Below, piece after piece: positions 34,189 through 43,209 of a stretch of DNA of 64,000 nt. The notes beneath the pieces were generated by a model. It made no database searches. It worked only from the letters and a program-made list of their open reading frames with translations, and was not told the DNA's origin. The stretch spans positions 891,213 to 955,212 of the forward strand of contig NZ_FSRG01000003.1 in the NCBI RefSeq assembly GCF_900129975.1, read 5' to 3'. This DNA comes from Halodesulfovibrio marinisediminis DSM 17456 (GTDB lineage: Bacteria; Desulfobacterota; Desulfovibrionia; Desulfovibrionales; Desulfovibrionaceae). The position numbers were made by a program, and so were the translations under genes. The first letter of the stretch is position 1; every line of letters starts with the position of its first letter.

Positions 34189-35619
34189 TTAACGGGAAAT
34201 TTCATTTTTCTTGAGTAGTGAATAAAGGCGACTTCTGCCAAGACCGGTGACCTGACAAGCTGCTCTGATATCCCAGTGAGCATATTGCATTACATCTTGC
34301 AGATACTGTTTTTCTAATGCCGCTAAAGCTTCCTGTTTGAACTCCTTATACGGAAGGGGTTCCTTTATAGAAGCTGAAGATCTCAGGCTACGATCCTCGG
34401 CTGATGCTGAGAGGTAATCATCAACTTGTTCTATTGATGAAAATTTTGATTGAAGCACCGCCATGCGAATACGTTCCGGCAAATGTCTTGGAAACAAATC
34501 CGGTTCCTGTATTGCCGCAACAAAAGCACTTTCTATTGAATTATAAAGCTCTCGCACATTGCCAGTCCATTCATACAGGCACAACATATCTACAAGCTCA
34601 GATGCAACTCTTTTCGGCTTGCAGTTGTATCTTGCAGCGATCTTTTTATTGAAAAAGTCAACCAGCTCAGAAATATCCTCTTTTCTTTCACGCAGGGGGG
34701 GCAATGATAACGTCATGGTTTGCAAACGGTAAAGCAAATCTCTTCTAAAGCGTCCATCTTCTACCATGGAGTCGAGACTTCTGTTGGTGGCAGCAACCAG
34801 TCTAAAATTACTGTATACCTCATCTTTACCGCCTACAGGACGAAAACATTTTTCTTGCAGTACCCGAAGAAACTTTCGCTGACTTTCAAGTGGTAATTCA
34901 CCAATTTCATCAAGAAATAGTGTTCCTCCATCAGCCTCTCGAACCAGTCCATTACTTGCCTTCTCAGCTCCGGTAAATGCTCCACGAACATGCCCGAACA
35001 GTGTACTTTCAATCAGATTATCTGGGATGGCAGCGCAATCAACTGTAATAAAACATGAGTTTGCTCGTGAACTGTTTTCATGCAAAGCTCTTGCAAAAAG
35101 TTCCTTTCCTGTTCCTGTTTCACCCGTCAGAAGAACTGCAGCATCGCTTTGAGCTGCTTTGCGCATTTTCCGTAACGCAGATTTAACGGCAAAACTGCTT
35201 CCAACTATTCCGGACCTGTTCAACTCTTTTGCTCCGTTGGCGGAAGCAGCAAGATTATCCCTATATTGAAGTACACGCTTTAAGGGCAGCAAAAATTTTT
35301 TAGGTGAAAGGGGTTTTTGCAAATAGTCCCACGCACCATTGCGAATCGCTAACTCCACCCCCCCTGGGTCCCCCTGACCAGTCATAATAACTACTTCAGG
35401 AGGCAGAGAAAGATCTCTAAGCCTTGGAAGCAGGTCCAGCCCGCTGCCATCGGGCAATTTTACGTCCAAAAAAACTACATCAAAGTTTGCAGCCAAGCCC
35501 TTCTCAATACCGTCAGTAAGAGAGTGTGCGACTTCTGCTGTATGCCCGATAGTTAAAATCAACTCAGAAAGAAACTGGCATGTAGGTATATCGTCATCAA
35601 CAATGAGAACGTGAGCCAT
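34189..35619 (-). CDS. Sigma-54-dependent response regulator of the TMAO locus
   Basis: About 476 residues. Receiver domain (1-120): HVLIVDDD, phospho-acceptor Asp in VVFLDVKLPDGSG (near 52), MTGQG, and Lys in LQKPLSP. AAA+ domain: GETGTGKE (about 166-173), GAFTGA (about 213-218), GGTLFLDEIGEL. C-terminal Fis HTH: AACQVTGLGRSRLYSLLKKN. It is the partner of the hybrid kinase encoded 28 nt upstream. This differs from the E. coli Tor system, where TorR is an OmpR-type regulator acting with sigma-70. The start is ATG 35619 with GGGA upstream. It is predicted to bind GTCCA-N7-TGGAC. Confidence 0.93.
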   Translation of the reverse strand: MAHVLIVDDDIPTCQFLSELILTIGHTAEVAHSLTDGIEKGLAANFDVVFLDVKLPDGSGLDLLPRLRDLSLPPEVVIMTGQGDPGGVELAIRNGAWDYLQKPLSPKKFLLPLKRVLQYRDNLAASANGAKELNRSGIVGSSFAVKSALRKMRKAAQSDAAVLLTGETGTGKELFARALHENSSRANSCFITVDCAAIPDNLIESTLFGHVRGAFTGAEKASNGLVREADGGTLFLDEIGELPLESQRKFLRVLQEKCFRPVGGKDEVYSNFRLVAATNRSLDSMVEDGRFRRDLLYRLQTMTLSLPPLRERKEDISELVDFFNKKIAARYNCKPKRVASELVDMLCLYEWTGNVRELYNSIESAFVAAIQEPDLFPRHLPERIRMAVLQSKFSSIEQVDDYLSASAEDRSLRSSASIKEPLPYKEFKQEALAALEKQYLQDVMQYAHWDIRAACQVTGLGRSRLYSLLKKNEISR

Positions 35620-35646
35620 AAGTTTTCCCAAAAAGTTTCAAATAAA

Positions 35647-38163
35647 TTACATTGAAATAAACCGGCTGACAGTGTCAGCCAATTCCCTGATGCTCACCGG
35701 CTTTTTCAGAAGAGCCGCTAATCCCAGTCCTTCTGCTTTCCGTTCATCAAAGCGGGAGCTGAACCCAGTACACAAAATCACTGGAATATCAGGACGAATA
35801 TCTAGAATGCTTCGTGCAAGCATATCTCCAGTCAGTCCAGGCATATTATAGTCTGTTATAACCAGCGAATAACTTTCCGGCGACGTAGAAAATAACTTCA
35901 AAGCAGCTTCAGCGCAGCGCTGAGCTTGAACTGTGTATCCAAGCTGCTCCAACACTTCAGAATAGGATAAAAGAACCGTTTCTTCATCATCGACAAACAA
36001 AATTTTTCCATCACCTTGCGCTGTCGAAATACCACTTTCTTTACGCAAAGAGTCCGGACTTTGGTCGCAGGAAGGAAAAATTATATTTATCCGAGTCCCT
36101 GTCTCTACTGCACTGTCAACATGCACAAATCCACCATAGGAAGAAACAATCCCCGCCACAATAGACAGTCCAAGCCCCGTACCTTCTCCAGGAGGTTTTG
36201 TTGTAAAGAAGGGATCGAAAACATGCTCAAGCACCTCAGGGGGCATCCCCGGTCCATCATCCTCAACACTAAGTAAAATATAGCTGTCAGATACAGACAA
36301 GGCACCTTGGAACATATGTTTCGGTACCGTGAACTCTTTTTTAAGAAATATTCTGATAGTCCCTTTTGAATCCCCTATCGCCTGCACCGAGTTCATACAC
36401 AAATTCATCAAAACTTGAGAAATCTGAGTGGAATTTGCTAAAACTACCGCCTCCTTGTCGACACGCAGTTCCATCTCGATCTTTGCCGGTAAAGAGACTC
36501 TGAACATTTTTTCTGTTTCAAATACAACCTCATCAAGACGAAGCGGCTTTACCCCATCACTGTTAGGACGTGCAAAATTCAAAATTTGTTGTACTACGTC
36601 CCTGCCACGATAAGCAGCAGCCAGAATTGACTGAAGCTTAGCTCCGACACTTTCTTCTTCCACTTCGTGAAATAGCTCTATCATCTCACCATTGGCAATA
36701 ATCGCACCCAGAATGTTGTTAAAATCGTGTGCGATGCCTCCTGCCATTACACCAAGAGACTCCATACGCTGTACTCTAATAATTTGTTTGTCTTTCTCAA
36801 GAAGAGCACGCTCCGCCTGCTTATGACGCACAACCTGTCCAAATGTCGAAACAAGAGTATTGAACGTTGAAAGAGCCTCAGGCGAGTAGTTATCATTACT
36901 CGCCACGCCGACTACAAATTTATCGATATTATCCGTATGAAATGCACGCAGCGCAAAACAGGCAGGCAGTTCACCTTTATTTCCTGTTTTAACGCTTATA
37001 GTTGATTGTACAGCCGTATTGCAGCAAAGATTTTCAAGTGGAAATGACACTTGGTTTAGAACAGTTACATAGTCTTCAGGAAAACTGGTCACCATATTCA
37101 GCCTGTCATTTTGTTTAACAGCCAAAAAAACGACCTTTGCCCCCATAGTCTGGTGAATTAATTCTAAACAGGTGCCATGCAATGCTTGCTCAGAAGAAGC
37201 CTGTAACGACTGAAAAAGCATAGTGTTAACGGCTTCAAGTGCCAACGTACGCTTCTTTACAGTTTTTTTTAAGCTTTGGTTCCATCCAGTAATTAATGCC
37301 AGTAAAGCTAATCCAACACCAAGTACGATCAGTGTTCCACCTATTAGCCTGTCATCTTTCCAAATTGGAACCTTTGGAGTAACCAACCATTTGCTATGAA
37401 GTTCTGCATGTTTTGATGATGGAATTTGCTGAACGGCTCCCAAAAGCTGTTTTTTAAGCTCAGGCATGTTTTTACGGACAGCCATACCTCTGACCGCAAT
37501 ATAGTCAGTGAATCCAGCGATCTTCATTTCACCAAAACGCTTTTTATCAAGAAAATATGAAGCGATGGTTAAATCAAGAATGGCTGCGTCAGCCTCCCCT
37601 TGCAGTACTGATTCTAAAACAGTTGTCCCGTTCCCGTCATATTCAACTAGGTGAATATCGTTCCCGAACAGTTTTAAAAGATACTGCGCCACCCCAGAAT
37701 ATGCTGGAATAGCAATACGCTTACCGCGCAGAGAGTCGACATTTTCCCCAAAGGAGGCTTCCGCAGTTGTGACTACTACTGTAGGCTGCTGAATATATGG
37801 AAAAATAAAATCCATTTTTCGTTGTAATTCAGGCGTACGTTCCACTAATGGGATAAAATCCACGTCCTTGAGTTCCACGGCTTTGAACATTCGATATCTG
37901 CCAGTACACCGTGTACGCTTAAACTTCACTCCAAGAATTTTCTCAAAAAGATGTACATAATCAGCAGTTATCCCAGAATAAAGACACTGACCATCCACAA
38001 ACTCATATGGAGGTGTGGCTATGCATGTACCAAATCTTGGAGCACGGGCACGGGACGTCAGCAAATCCGGTCCTACGCTGTTACACAATCCAATTGAAGA
38101 GAGGACACTGAGTAGAGCAAGTGCAAGAAGAGAAATCCCAAGCAGACGTGAATATTGTTTCAT
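35647..38163 (-). CDS. Hybrid sensor histidine kinase with fused solute-binding sensor domain
   Basis: 838 residues. N-terminal signal or membrane segment (8-27), then a periplasmic SBP_bac_3-type domain (about 40-262; PPYEFVDGQCLYSGITADYV, LRGKRIAIPAYSG, EADAAILDLTIASYFL). A second membrane helix follows (273-293), then a GAF-like region (about 325-445), HisKA with His479 (GGIAHDFNNILGAI), HATPase (DDGPGMPPEVLEHVF, TGLGLSIV) and a C-terminal receiver (KILFVDDE, VITDYNMPG, LLKKP). The binding domain probably senses TMAO directly, so no separate TorT-like protein is needed; this is inferred from context. GAGG precedes ATG 38163. Co-directional with the fusion gene upstream (27 nt). Confidence 0.93.
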   Translation of the reverse strand: MKQYSRLLGISLLALALLSVLSSIGLCNSVGPDLLTSRARAPRFGTCIATPPYEFVDGQCLYSGITADYVHLFEKILGVKFKRTRCTGRYRMFKAVELKDVDFIPLVERTPELQRKMDFIFPYIQQPTVVVTTAEASFGENVDSLRGKRIAIPAYSGVAQYLLKLFGNDIHLVEYDGNGTTVLESVLQGEADAAILDLTIASYFLDKKRFGEMKIAGFTDYIAVRGMAVRKNMPELKKQLLGAVQQIPSSKHAELHSKWLVTPKVPIWKDDRLIGGTLIVLGVGLALLALITGWNQSLKKTVKKRTLALEAVNTMLFQSLQASSEQALHGTCLELIHQTMGAKVVFLAVKQNDRLNMVTSFPEDYVTVLNQVSFPLENLCCNTAVQSTISVKTGNKGELPACFALRAFHTDNIDKFVVGVASNDNYSPEALSTFNTLVSTFGQVVRHKQAERALLEKDKQIIRVQRMESLGVMAGGIAHDFNNILGAIIANGEMIELFHEVEEESVGAKLQSILAAAYRGRDVVQQILNFARPNSDGVKPLRLDEVVFETEKMFRVSLPAKIEMELRVDKEAVVLANSTQISQVLMNLCMNSVQAIGDSKGTIRIFLKKEFTVPKHMFQGALSVSDSYILLSVEDDGPGMPPEVLEHVFDPFFTTKPPGEGTGLGLSIVAGIVSSYGGFVHVDSAVETGTRINIIFPSCDQSPDSLRKESGISTAQGDGKILFVDDEETVLLSYSEVLEQLGYTVQAQRCAEAALKLFSTSPESYSLVITDYNMPGLTGDMLARSILDIRPDIPVILCTGFSSRFDERKAEGLGLAALLKKPVSIRELADTVSRFISM

Positions 38164-38190
38164 ACAGCCTCTACAAGGTAGTACTATAAT

Positions 38191-39852
38191 TTACTTACCA
38201 AAAGCACATTTAGGGAACGAGCAATGGGAACAATCCATACACATACCGCCATTGGCGATTGCAGCAAGGTCACTTCTGGTAATTGCCAGCCCTGCAAGTA
38301 GCCTAGGGAGTATAATGTCCAGACTTGTATGCTTATGAAATAAGGCACAAGCCGGAACGCCAAGGGTCTGAACCCCCTGCAAGCTTCCAATAAGAGTCAT
38401 GGCTCCGGGCAAGACAGGAGCACCATAAAGAATATTTTTCAACCCTGCATCAACAAGTCCTGCACGAGTAACATCGTCAGGATCAACAGAAAGTCCTGCT
38501 GTGGTGATTATAAGATCACACCCTTGTTTCACAAGCGACTTAGCAGCATCGGCAATTCTGGAACGATCATCCTGACAAATGATAACTTGTTCAATGCTGC
38601 TTCCAAGAGCAGCAAGTTTAGTTTCGATAATGCCTTCAAATTTATCTTGAATTAGTCCGTCAAAAACCTCATTGCCGGTTATCAACACCCCAGCTTTGGC
38701 TGCCCGAAGTGGTTTTACCGAAAAAACAGGTTCTTCACCCAGCACTTGTATTGCTGTATCAAACACAGCCCGCTCAAGATAAAGAGGAATAGCCCGAGTT
38801 CCGGCAATACTTACCCCTTTCTTTACTAAAGAAAAACCTTTTCTGCATGCAGCCATCACACCAGGGATATGGTTGAAGGCCTCCAGAGTTTTAGTATCGA
38901 CAACAAGCATGCCCGCCTCTTGCGATATCAGCTCTACCTTGCCTTCTTTTGCAGAGCCTCCGGCTTTAACAAACTCTCCGGCCATCTTGTTAGCAAAGTG
39001 CGTAGCACATTGGTTCTCATGAACCCAGCTACCATCTACATCCCCATCCACAACATATACAGAGTTCTTTCCAATGCGCTGAAGACGGCACAAATCACCC
39101 ACTTCAAACACATGGCCCTTTCGGAAAAGTGGCCCTTTACTTTTTCCGGGATTAATTTCTGTCATGTCGTGCAGTGCGGTTTTACCAACCGCCTCTTCAA
39201 GAGGAACAACAGACACATTGCTAGGGACAACGCGAGTTCTATCTACTACAGAAACCTCTTCATAAGGACTTTCTCCCTGACATGCCCTGCAAATTGAACC
39301 ATATTTTTGGGGGTACGGCTCTCCGCATACTGGACAATCAGCAATTGTGCCCTTGCTTCGCTTTATTAAATGCTTGCCAGAAACTTTAACTGGAGAAATG
39401 TTGCAAATTGACGCACCTGCGAGGGCAATCTCGCGCTGCAACTTTTCCGTATCCTGCTCTGCTTTCGGTTTGCGCTTATAAAGCCATGTTGTCAGCTCTT
39501 CATACTGTTCCATTTTTTCTGGACACAAGCTAACTCGAACCCCTTCGCCATTATACTTATTGTACAACGTTACTGCATAGCGTCCAAAATTAACCACCTT
39601 GAGCCAGCCATTACCCATCGTACACGGAGTGAGCATTTGTGCAGCATCCGGCAAGCACCAAGATGTCTCACTAATAATCTCATATAATACGTCTTCTGAC
39701 ATACAAGCCTTAGCAGCTTCAACCATATACCCGCCAAGCATTAACCCTGGTGCCGGATAATTGTGAAATAGCGTAGCCATATCCTTAAACTCTTCATAAG
39801 AGTATTCCCCAATCGGTTTTTCATCACCTTGAATAATAATATCGTGTCCCAT
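38191..39852 (-). CDS. FmdE domain fused to a molybdopterin-binding (MoeA/MoCF-like) domain
   Basis: 553 residues. The N-terminal FmdE-family domain (about 15-200) includes CLPDAAQMLTPCTMGNGWLK and a zinc ribbon CPVCGEPYPQKYGSICRAC. The C-terminal molybdopterin-binding half (about 205-535) has VLITGNEVFDGLIQDKF, DLIITTAGLSVDPDDVTR and LPGAMTLIG as in MoaB/MoeA proteins. A last cysteine group, CMDCSHCSFPKC, could hold a metal or cluster. FmdE genes travel with molybdenum or tungsten enzymes. I infer a role in metal or cofactor supply for TorA. GGAGG precedes ATG 39852. The same palindromic motif as at torC lies upstream. Confidence 0.85.
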   Translation of the reverse strand: MGHDIIIQGDEKPIGEYSYEEFKDMATLFHNYPAPGLMLGGYMVEAAKACMSEDVLYEIISETSWCLPDAAQMLTPCTMGNGWLKVVNFGRYAVTLYNKYNGEGVRVSLCPEKMEQYEELTTWLYKRKPKAEQDTEKLQREIALAGASICNISPVKVSGKHLIKRSKGTIADCPVCGEPYPQKYGSICRACQGESPYEEVSVVDRTRVVPSNVSVVPLEEAVGKTALHDMTEINPGKSKGPLFRKGHVFEVGDLCRLQRIGKNSVYVVDGDVDGSWVHENQCATHFANKMAGEFVKAGGSAKEGKVELISQEAGMLVVDTKTLEAFNHIPGVMAACRKGFSLVKKGVSIAGTRAIPLYLERAVFDTAIQVLGEEPVFSVKPLRAAKAGVLITGNEVFDGLIQDKFEGIIETKLAALGSSIEQVIICQDDRSRIADAAKSLVKQGCDLIITTAGLSVDPDDVTRAGLVDAGLKNILYGAPVLPGAMTLIGSLQGVQTLGVPACALFHKHTSLDIILPRLLAGLAITRSDLAAIANGGMCMDCSHCSFPKCAFGK

Positions 39853-39886
39853 CGTTCCTCCAAATATGAACTAGTGAACACAACTA

Positions 39887-39902
39887 ATCAAAATTTAGAC
39901 CA
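39887..39902 (-). promoter_or_regulatory. Weak sigma-54-like promoter upstream of the FmdE/MoeA fusion
   Basis: TGGTCTAAATTTTGAT on the minus strand has the -24 TGG and a -12 TTGA in place of TTGC, with correct spacing. The upstream palindromes lie at about the same distance as at torC. Confidence 0.35.
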
Positions 39903-39952
39903 AGATTTAAAGTCAGCATTTTAAGCATGTTAAGAAAAAAGCTGCTTTAAGA

Positions 39953-40002
39953 GTCCATCAAAAGTGGACAACAAAAATCCGAGAAATCCGCAAAAACTGG
40001 AC
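39953..40002. promoter_or_regulatory. Two palindromic activator sites upstream of the fusion gene
   Basis: GTCCATCAAAAGTGGAC (39953-39969) and ATCCGCAAAAACTGGAC (39986-40002) match the two sites at torC (GTCCA-N7-TGGAC). They point to shared control of the fusion gene and torCDA by the sigma-54 regulator. Confidence 0.7.
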
Positions 40003-40240
40003 AGCATGCAAAACAAGTTTTGTTTTGCTCAAAAGTTATTAAAAAACAGATGTTTAACTAGATACTAATTACTCGGCACCTGCTACGAAGCTGCCACACT
40101 AGATTATCTTTAACACTCGGCTCTACAGCCAGTTATATTTGAAGTTAATATGAAGAACGATATGATTGAATCAGCACAACGCAGCGCGAAGCACTACTCG
40201 ATCAGAGTGATCGAGACAAAGAAGATGCTCTTAACAACAT

Positions 40241-41025
40241 AAGAGATAAGCGACGTAACTGGCATCCCTGTTGGAACCCTAAATGTCTGGCGTTCCCGCA
40301 AACAGGTCCCGCGCTATATAACAGTCCTGAAAAGCGTATTCCACAGGTCGAACACGCTGAAAAAGTATTTCGAATCGTGTGAGATTCGGACGGTTATTAT
40401 GTAAAAAAAGCTCTCTGCTAGGTTAGTGGGGAGCCTTTGGTTATGGAAGCAGGCAGTAAACGGCCATCGAACAAAAACGTATCGTTATCTTTCACGATCT
40501 TAATTAGCATTAACTCCAGCAAATTTTCATGCAGAGTAATAACCCTGGAAAAGGAAGGTGATTTCATGCGTAAAAAGAATAAATATCTAATTTTAACAGA
40601 ACTATACTTATCTCTTGCTGTAATTATGCAAAGCAATGATTCTGAAGCCTGCTCGCGCATTGTTGTTGCTACTCCACATCATGGGGTTATCGTCTCGCGT
40701 ACCCTTGATTGGTCAAAAGAGTTAGGAGAAATCGCTGAGGTATCCGGCGTAGGACAAAAACGGACTACACGAAACAAGTCTGGCCATTATGCCAATCCGG
40801 CCACATGGACAGTCAAATATCAAACCTTAAGCTTCATCGAACCAAAGGTGTTCGAATGCACCACTTCCGAAGCCATCAACGAGAAAGGACTATCTGCGTC
40901 CGTCCTGTATATGGCTGACTCTGAAAAAATCCAGCAAACGCACAGTGATAACGAAGCACCTGCCGTCAACTTGCAGAACTTGGTTAGCTATCTGGTAGAA
41001 AATAATGCTTCTGTTCAGGAAGCTT
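40241..41025 (+). repeat. 0.78-kb duplicated segment, copy C (intact version)
   Basis: This segment holds the tail of a small HTH gene, its terminator-like hairpin and the first part of the choloylglycine hydrolase gene. It is nearly identical in layout to 47491-48273. Similarity begins at AAGAG-TAAGCGA and ends at GTTCAGGAAGCTT in both copies. The rest of 39853-40240 has no supported gene. Confidence 0.85.
40244..40404 (+). pseudogene. Start-less remnant of a small HTH (excisionase-like) gene
   Basis: The frame reads EISDVTGIPVGTLNVWRSRK, then KKYFESCEIRTVIM and a stop, preceded directly by an in-frame TAA, so there is no start. It aligns with the better-preserved copy at 47491-47654. The ISDVTGIPVGTLNVWRSR part is a helix-turn-helix of the AlpA/excisionase kind. 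Confidence 0.55.
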
Positions 41026-41660
41026 TGGATGCGAAAGAGGCAGGCAAATGGCAAGTGGCGTGGGCAGAAACTATACACATCAAGGGCGAAGCTATTCAAG
41101 GTCCTCATTTTTCTATGCAGGACAAAAGTGGTCACATAGCATTGTTTCAATTTACCGATGTTGGCGAAGTCATCTATGACAGCAAGAAAGGTGACGATGA
41201 TCTTAACGTAATGACCAATGCCCCACTGCTGTGGAAACAGAGAGTCATGCTTGAATATGTCGGCAAAAACAATATCCGGCGCATGGACGCGGACATCCAC
41301 CCATACTCCCGATTCCAACGTCTAACCGCATATCTTAATGCTCAACAGTTCGATTCCAAGCTGAGCAGAGCTCAGGTCGACGCCAAGATCAGTCTTGTGA
41401 TGGATACAGGGGGATCAGTGCCTACGGATGTCAAAGACGAGTCAACAGGACTGAGCTATGAAACCCAGGTGAAAATCCAATATCATTTTGATACTGGGGA
41501 CATAAGTTTTAAGAATTATCAGGTTGATGAACAAATGAGATTCAATTTTAAGGACATCATGAAGTTCAAGAAACCCATGTTCGCAGATCTCATGGGCGAT
41601 CTAGCAGCTGGGCACAAGAGTCCAAACTGGCTTCCATATAATCCAGCAAAATGCCAATAA
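40566..41660 (+). CDS. Choloylglycine hydrolase family (linear amide C-N hydrolase), exported
   Basis: 365 residues. A signal sequence MRKKNKYLILTELYLSLAVI is followed by SEACSRIVV; cleavage before Cys29 would expose the N-terminal nucleophile Cys of this Ntn-hydrolase family (bile salt hydrolase / penicillin V acylase). SRTLDWSKELGEI and the later DVNTDLP-equivalent region (NVMTNAPLLW) agree with the family. The substrate is probably an N-acyl amide rather than bile salt. GGAAGG precedes ATG 40566; an open frame runs 43 codons upstream but without a signal peptide. The 3' end abuts a truncated HlyD gene on the other strand. A decayed second copy lies at 47815-48273. Confidence 0.88.
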   Translation: MRKKNKYLILTELYLSLAVIMQSNDSEACSRIVVATPHHGVIVSRTLDWSKELGEIAEVSGVGQKRTTRNKSGHYANPATWTVKYQTLSFIEPKVFECTTSEAINEKGLSASVLYMADSEKIQQTHSDNEAPAVNLQNLVSYLVENNASVQEALDAKEAGKWQVAWAETIHIKGEAIQGPHFSMQDKSGHIALFQFTDVGEVIYDSKKGDDDLNVMTNAPLLWKQRVMLEYVGKNNIRRMDADIHPYSRFQRLTAYLNAQQFDSKLSRAQVDAKISLVMDTGGSVPTDVKDESTGLSYETQVKIQYHFDTGDISFKNYQVDEQMRFNFKDIMKFKKPMFADLMGDLAAGHKSPNWLPYNPAKCQ

Positions 41661-41679
41661 CAACCGTTGGCTAAAAATC

Positions 41680-42470
41680 TATATTGCGTATATGAAAAAG
41701 CTTTAACTTTTATTTCAGCTTGTTGCCCCACATAAACAAAGCCAAGATCTTTGTTTAAAATTTTTGCTTCAACCTCCAACATACAGTCATAATTTACAAT
41801 AACCATCACAGGCTCAGCTTCATTAATAACACCCTCAACAGTATGCGCTGCAAGTTGCTGCACGCGACCGAAAACTGGAGCAGTAAAATTCTTTAGCGTA
41901 TTCACTCTTCGAGCCTTAACCAATTCTTGTGTTAACTTCTCAATGCGAATTGCTATATCACTTTTTTTATCCAGCAAATCTTTGCGAAATACTGCAACAA
42001 CTTGCTTCTTTCTTTTGTTGGAAGATTGAATAGCAGCTTTGATTTCCTCAACCTGCTGCTTTTCTGCCCTCAAATCTTGCTCTGCAGTAATCGTTTCGCT
42101 TTCCCGCACTAACCAGTCATATTGACGGCCCATTCCGTCTTCATAAAGTTTTTTGAGTGATCTAGGCCATTTTTCTGATATAGTAAGCAATTTAGATAGT
42201 TTTTCCACCCGAAACGATGCAGCTGCTAACCTGGCGTCAAATTGTTTAATCTCACTATTTAGAACGCTTAGCTAAGACATCAGCGTTTCTGCATCTTCTC
42301 GTACACGTTCATGGTAAACTGATACCACACTTTGCAACGCAGGAGAGGTTGAGCCTGGAAGTTCCAATCGAGGCAGGACGCTGCCTTCCGGTTCCCATTC
42401 CAACAGGGATTTAATACGGGCCAAATCGTACTGGGACTCAATTAAATCACGTTCCAGCTGTTTTTCACCA
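41680..42470 (-). pseudogene. HlyD-family membrane fusion protein, truncated and interrupted
   Basis: The minus-strand frame shows HlyD features: a coiled-coil region (KQLERDLIESQYDLARIK, EKQQVEEIKAAIQSSNKRK) and the lipoyl/beta-barrel part VFGRVQQLAAHTVEGVI, VEAKILNKDLGFVYVGQQ, ending at KAFSYTQYRF. An in-frame TAG (42272-42274, SerTAGLeu) breaks it. The 5' end runs into a terminator at 42470 and the 3' end stops where the hydrolase gene's end begins. Type I secretion adaptors normally continue beyond the AFxYTxY motif. No ABC transporter or TolC gene is nearby. Confidence 0.75.
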
Positions 42471-42506
42471 AAAAAGCCCTAACGAACCATCGTTAAGGCT
42501 TTTTCA
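42470..42506. terminator. Bidirectional terminator hairpin
   Basis: AAAAAGCC-CTAACG and CGTTA-AGGCTTTTT pair around AACCAT, with T5 on the right and A-tract on the left. It lies at the junction of the HlyD remnant and the 42604 gene. Confidence 0.8.
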
Positions 42507-42603
42507 TTTTCAATTTAAGGCACCTGAATGAAAGGTCGTGCCTCACTATCAACTATATTTTATTTCTCGTCTTAAATAACACATTATCTCTCTATCATGG
42601 CCA

Positions 42604-42918
42604 CTACTGTTTTTTCTTAGTTCCATGATCATGACCTTCATGTTCCTTATCCATCTGCTTCATGTCATCACCTTTTCTCATCATCTGATCATGGTCATGC
42701 TTCATGTCACCATCTTTTTTCATCATCTGGTCATGATCATGCTTCATGTCACCACCTTTTTTCATCATCTGGTCATGATCATGCTTCATTTGATGACCTT
42801 CATGAGAAGAAGCTAGCGTGTAACCATCTCCTTTCACCATTGTATCAGTAGCAAAAGCAACAGCTCCAGTAAGCACTAGAAGACCTATTGTAATTATTGC
42901 GATAACGTTTTTATTCAT
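42604..42918 (-). CDS. Exported Met/His/Asp-rich repeat protein, probable metal binder
   Basis: About 104 residues. Signal peptide (MNKNVIAIITIGLLVLTGAVAFA), then three tandem copies of a 14-residue unit of the type MKHDHDQMMKKGGD, and a tail KEHEGHDHGTKKKQ. The repeats are 42 bp long at the DNA level (about 42660-42790). HDHD and MM motifs are typical ligands for copper, silver, nickel or zinc in periplasmic proteins. No family is recognised. GGGAG precedes ATG 42918. A perfect inverted repeat (ATATAAT-N7-ATTATAT, 42982-43002) sits in the leader and could bind a metal regulator. Confidence 0.8.
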   Translation of the reverse strand: MNKNVIAIITIGLLVLTGAVAFATDTMVKGDGYTLASSHEGHQMKHDHDQMMKKGGDMKHDHDQMMKKDGDMKHDHDQMMRKGDDMKQMDKEHEGHDHGTKKKQ

Positions 42919-43209
42919 AACAATAAACTCCCATTGAATAATGTACTTCTTACCCAAAACATACACCATTTCTTAACTAGGATATAATTATTGTTATTAT
43001 ATTTAGTAGTCCAAAAATAAAAAGAATTTAGTTTTTATTAAAACATAACACTACCTATTGTTATCAACATAAGCATGCTATCCATTTTGATTATTACCCA
43101 TTAATATACAGATGCTTTCGGTAGATTCACAACATGAAGACATAACTGTTACTTCAGCTGTAACATCATGGCTCGTATCTGTTGAGACAAAGTAATTCGT
43201 GAGGTAAAC

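Noticed and set aside
40013..40049. Palindrome GCAAAACAA-GTT-TTGTTTTGC as a terminator
   Set aside because: No T-run after it on either strand and no gene ending nearby; left as unexplained AT-rich symmetry.
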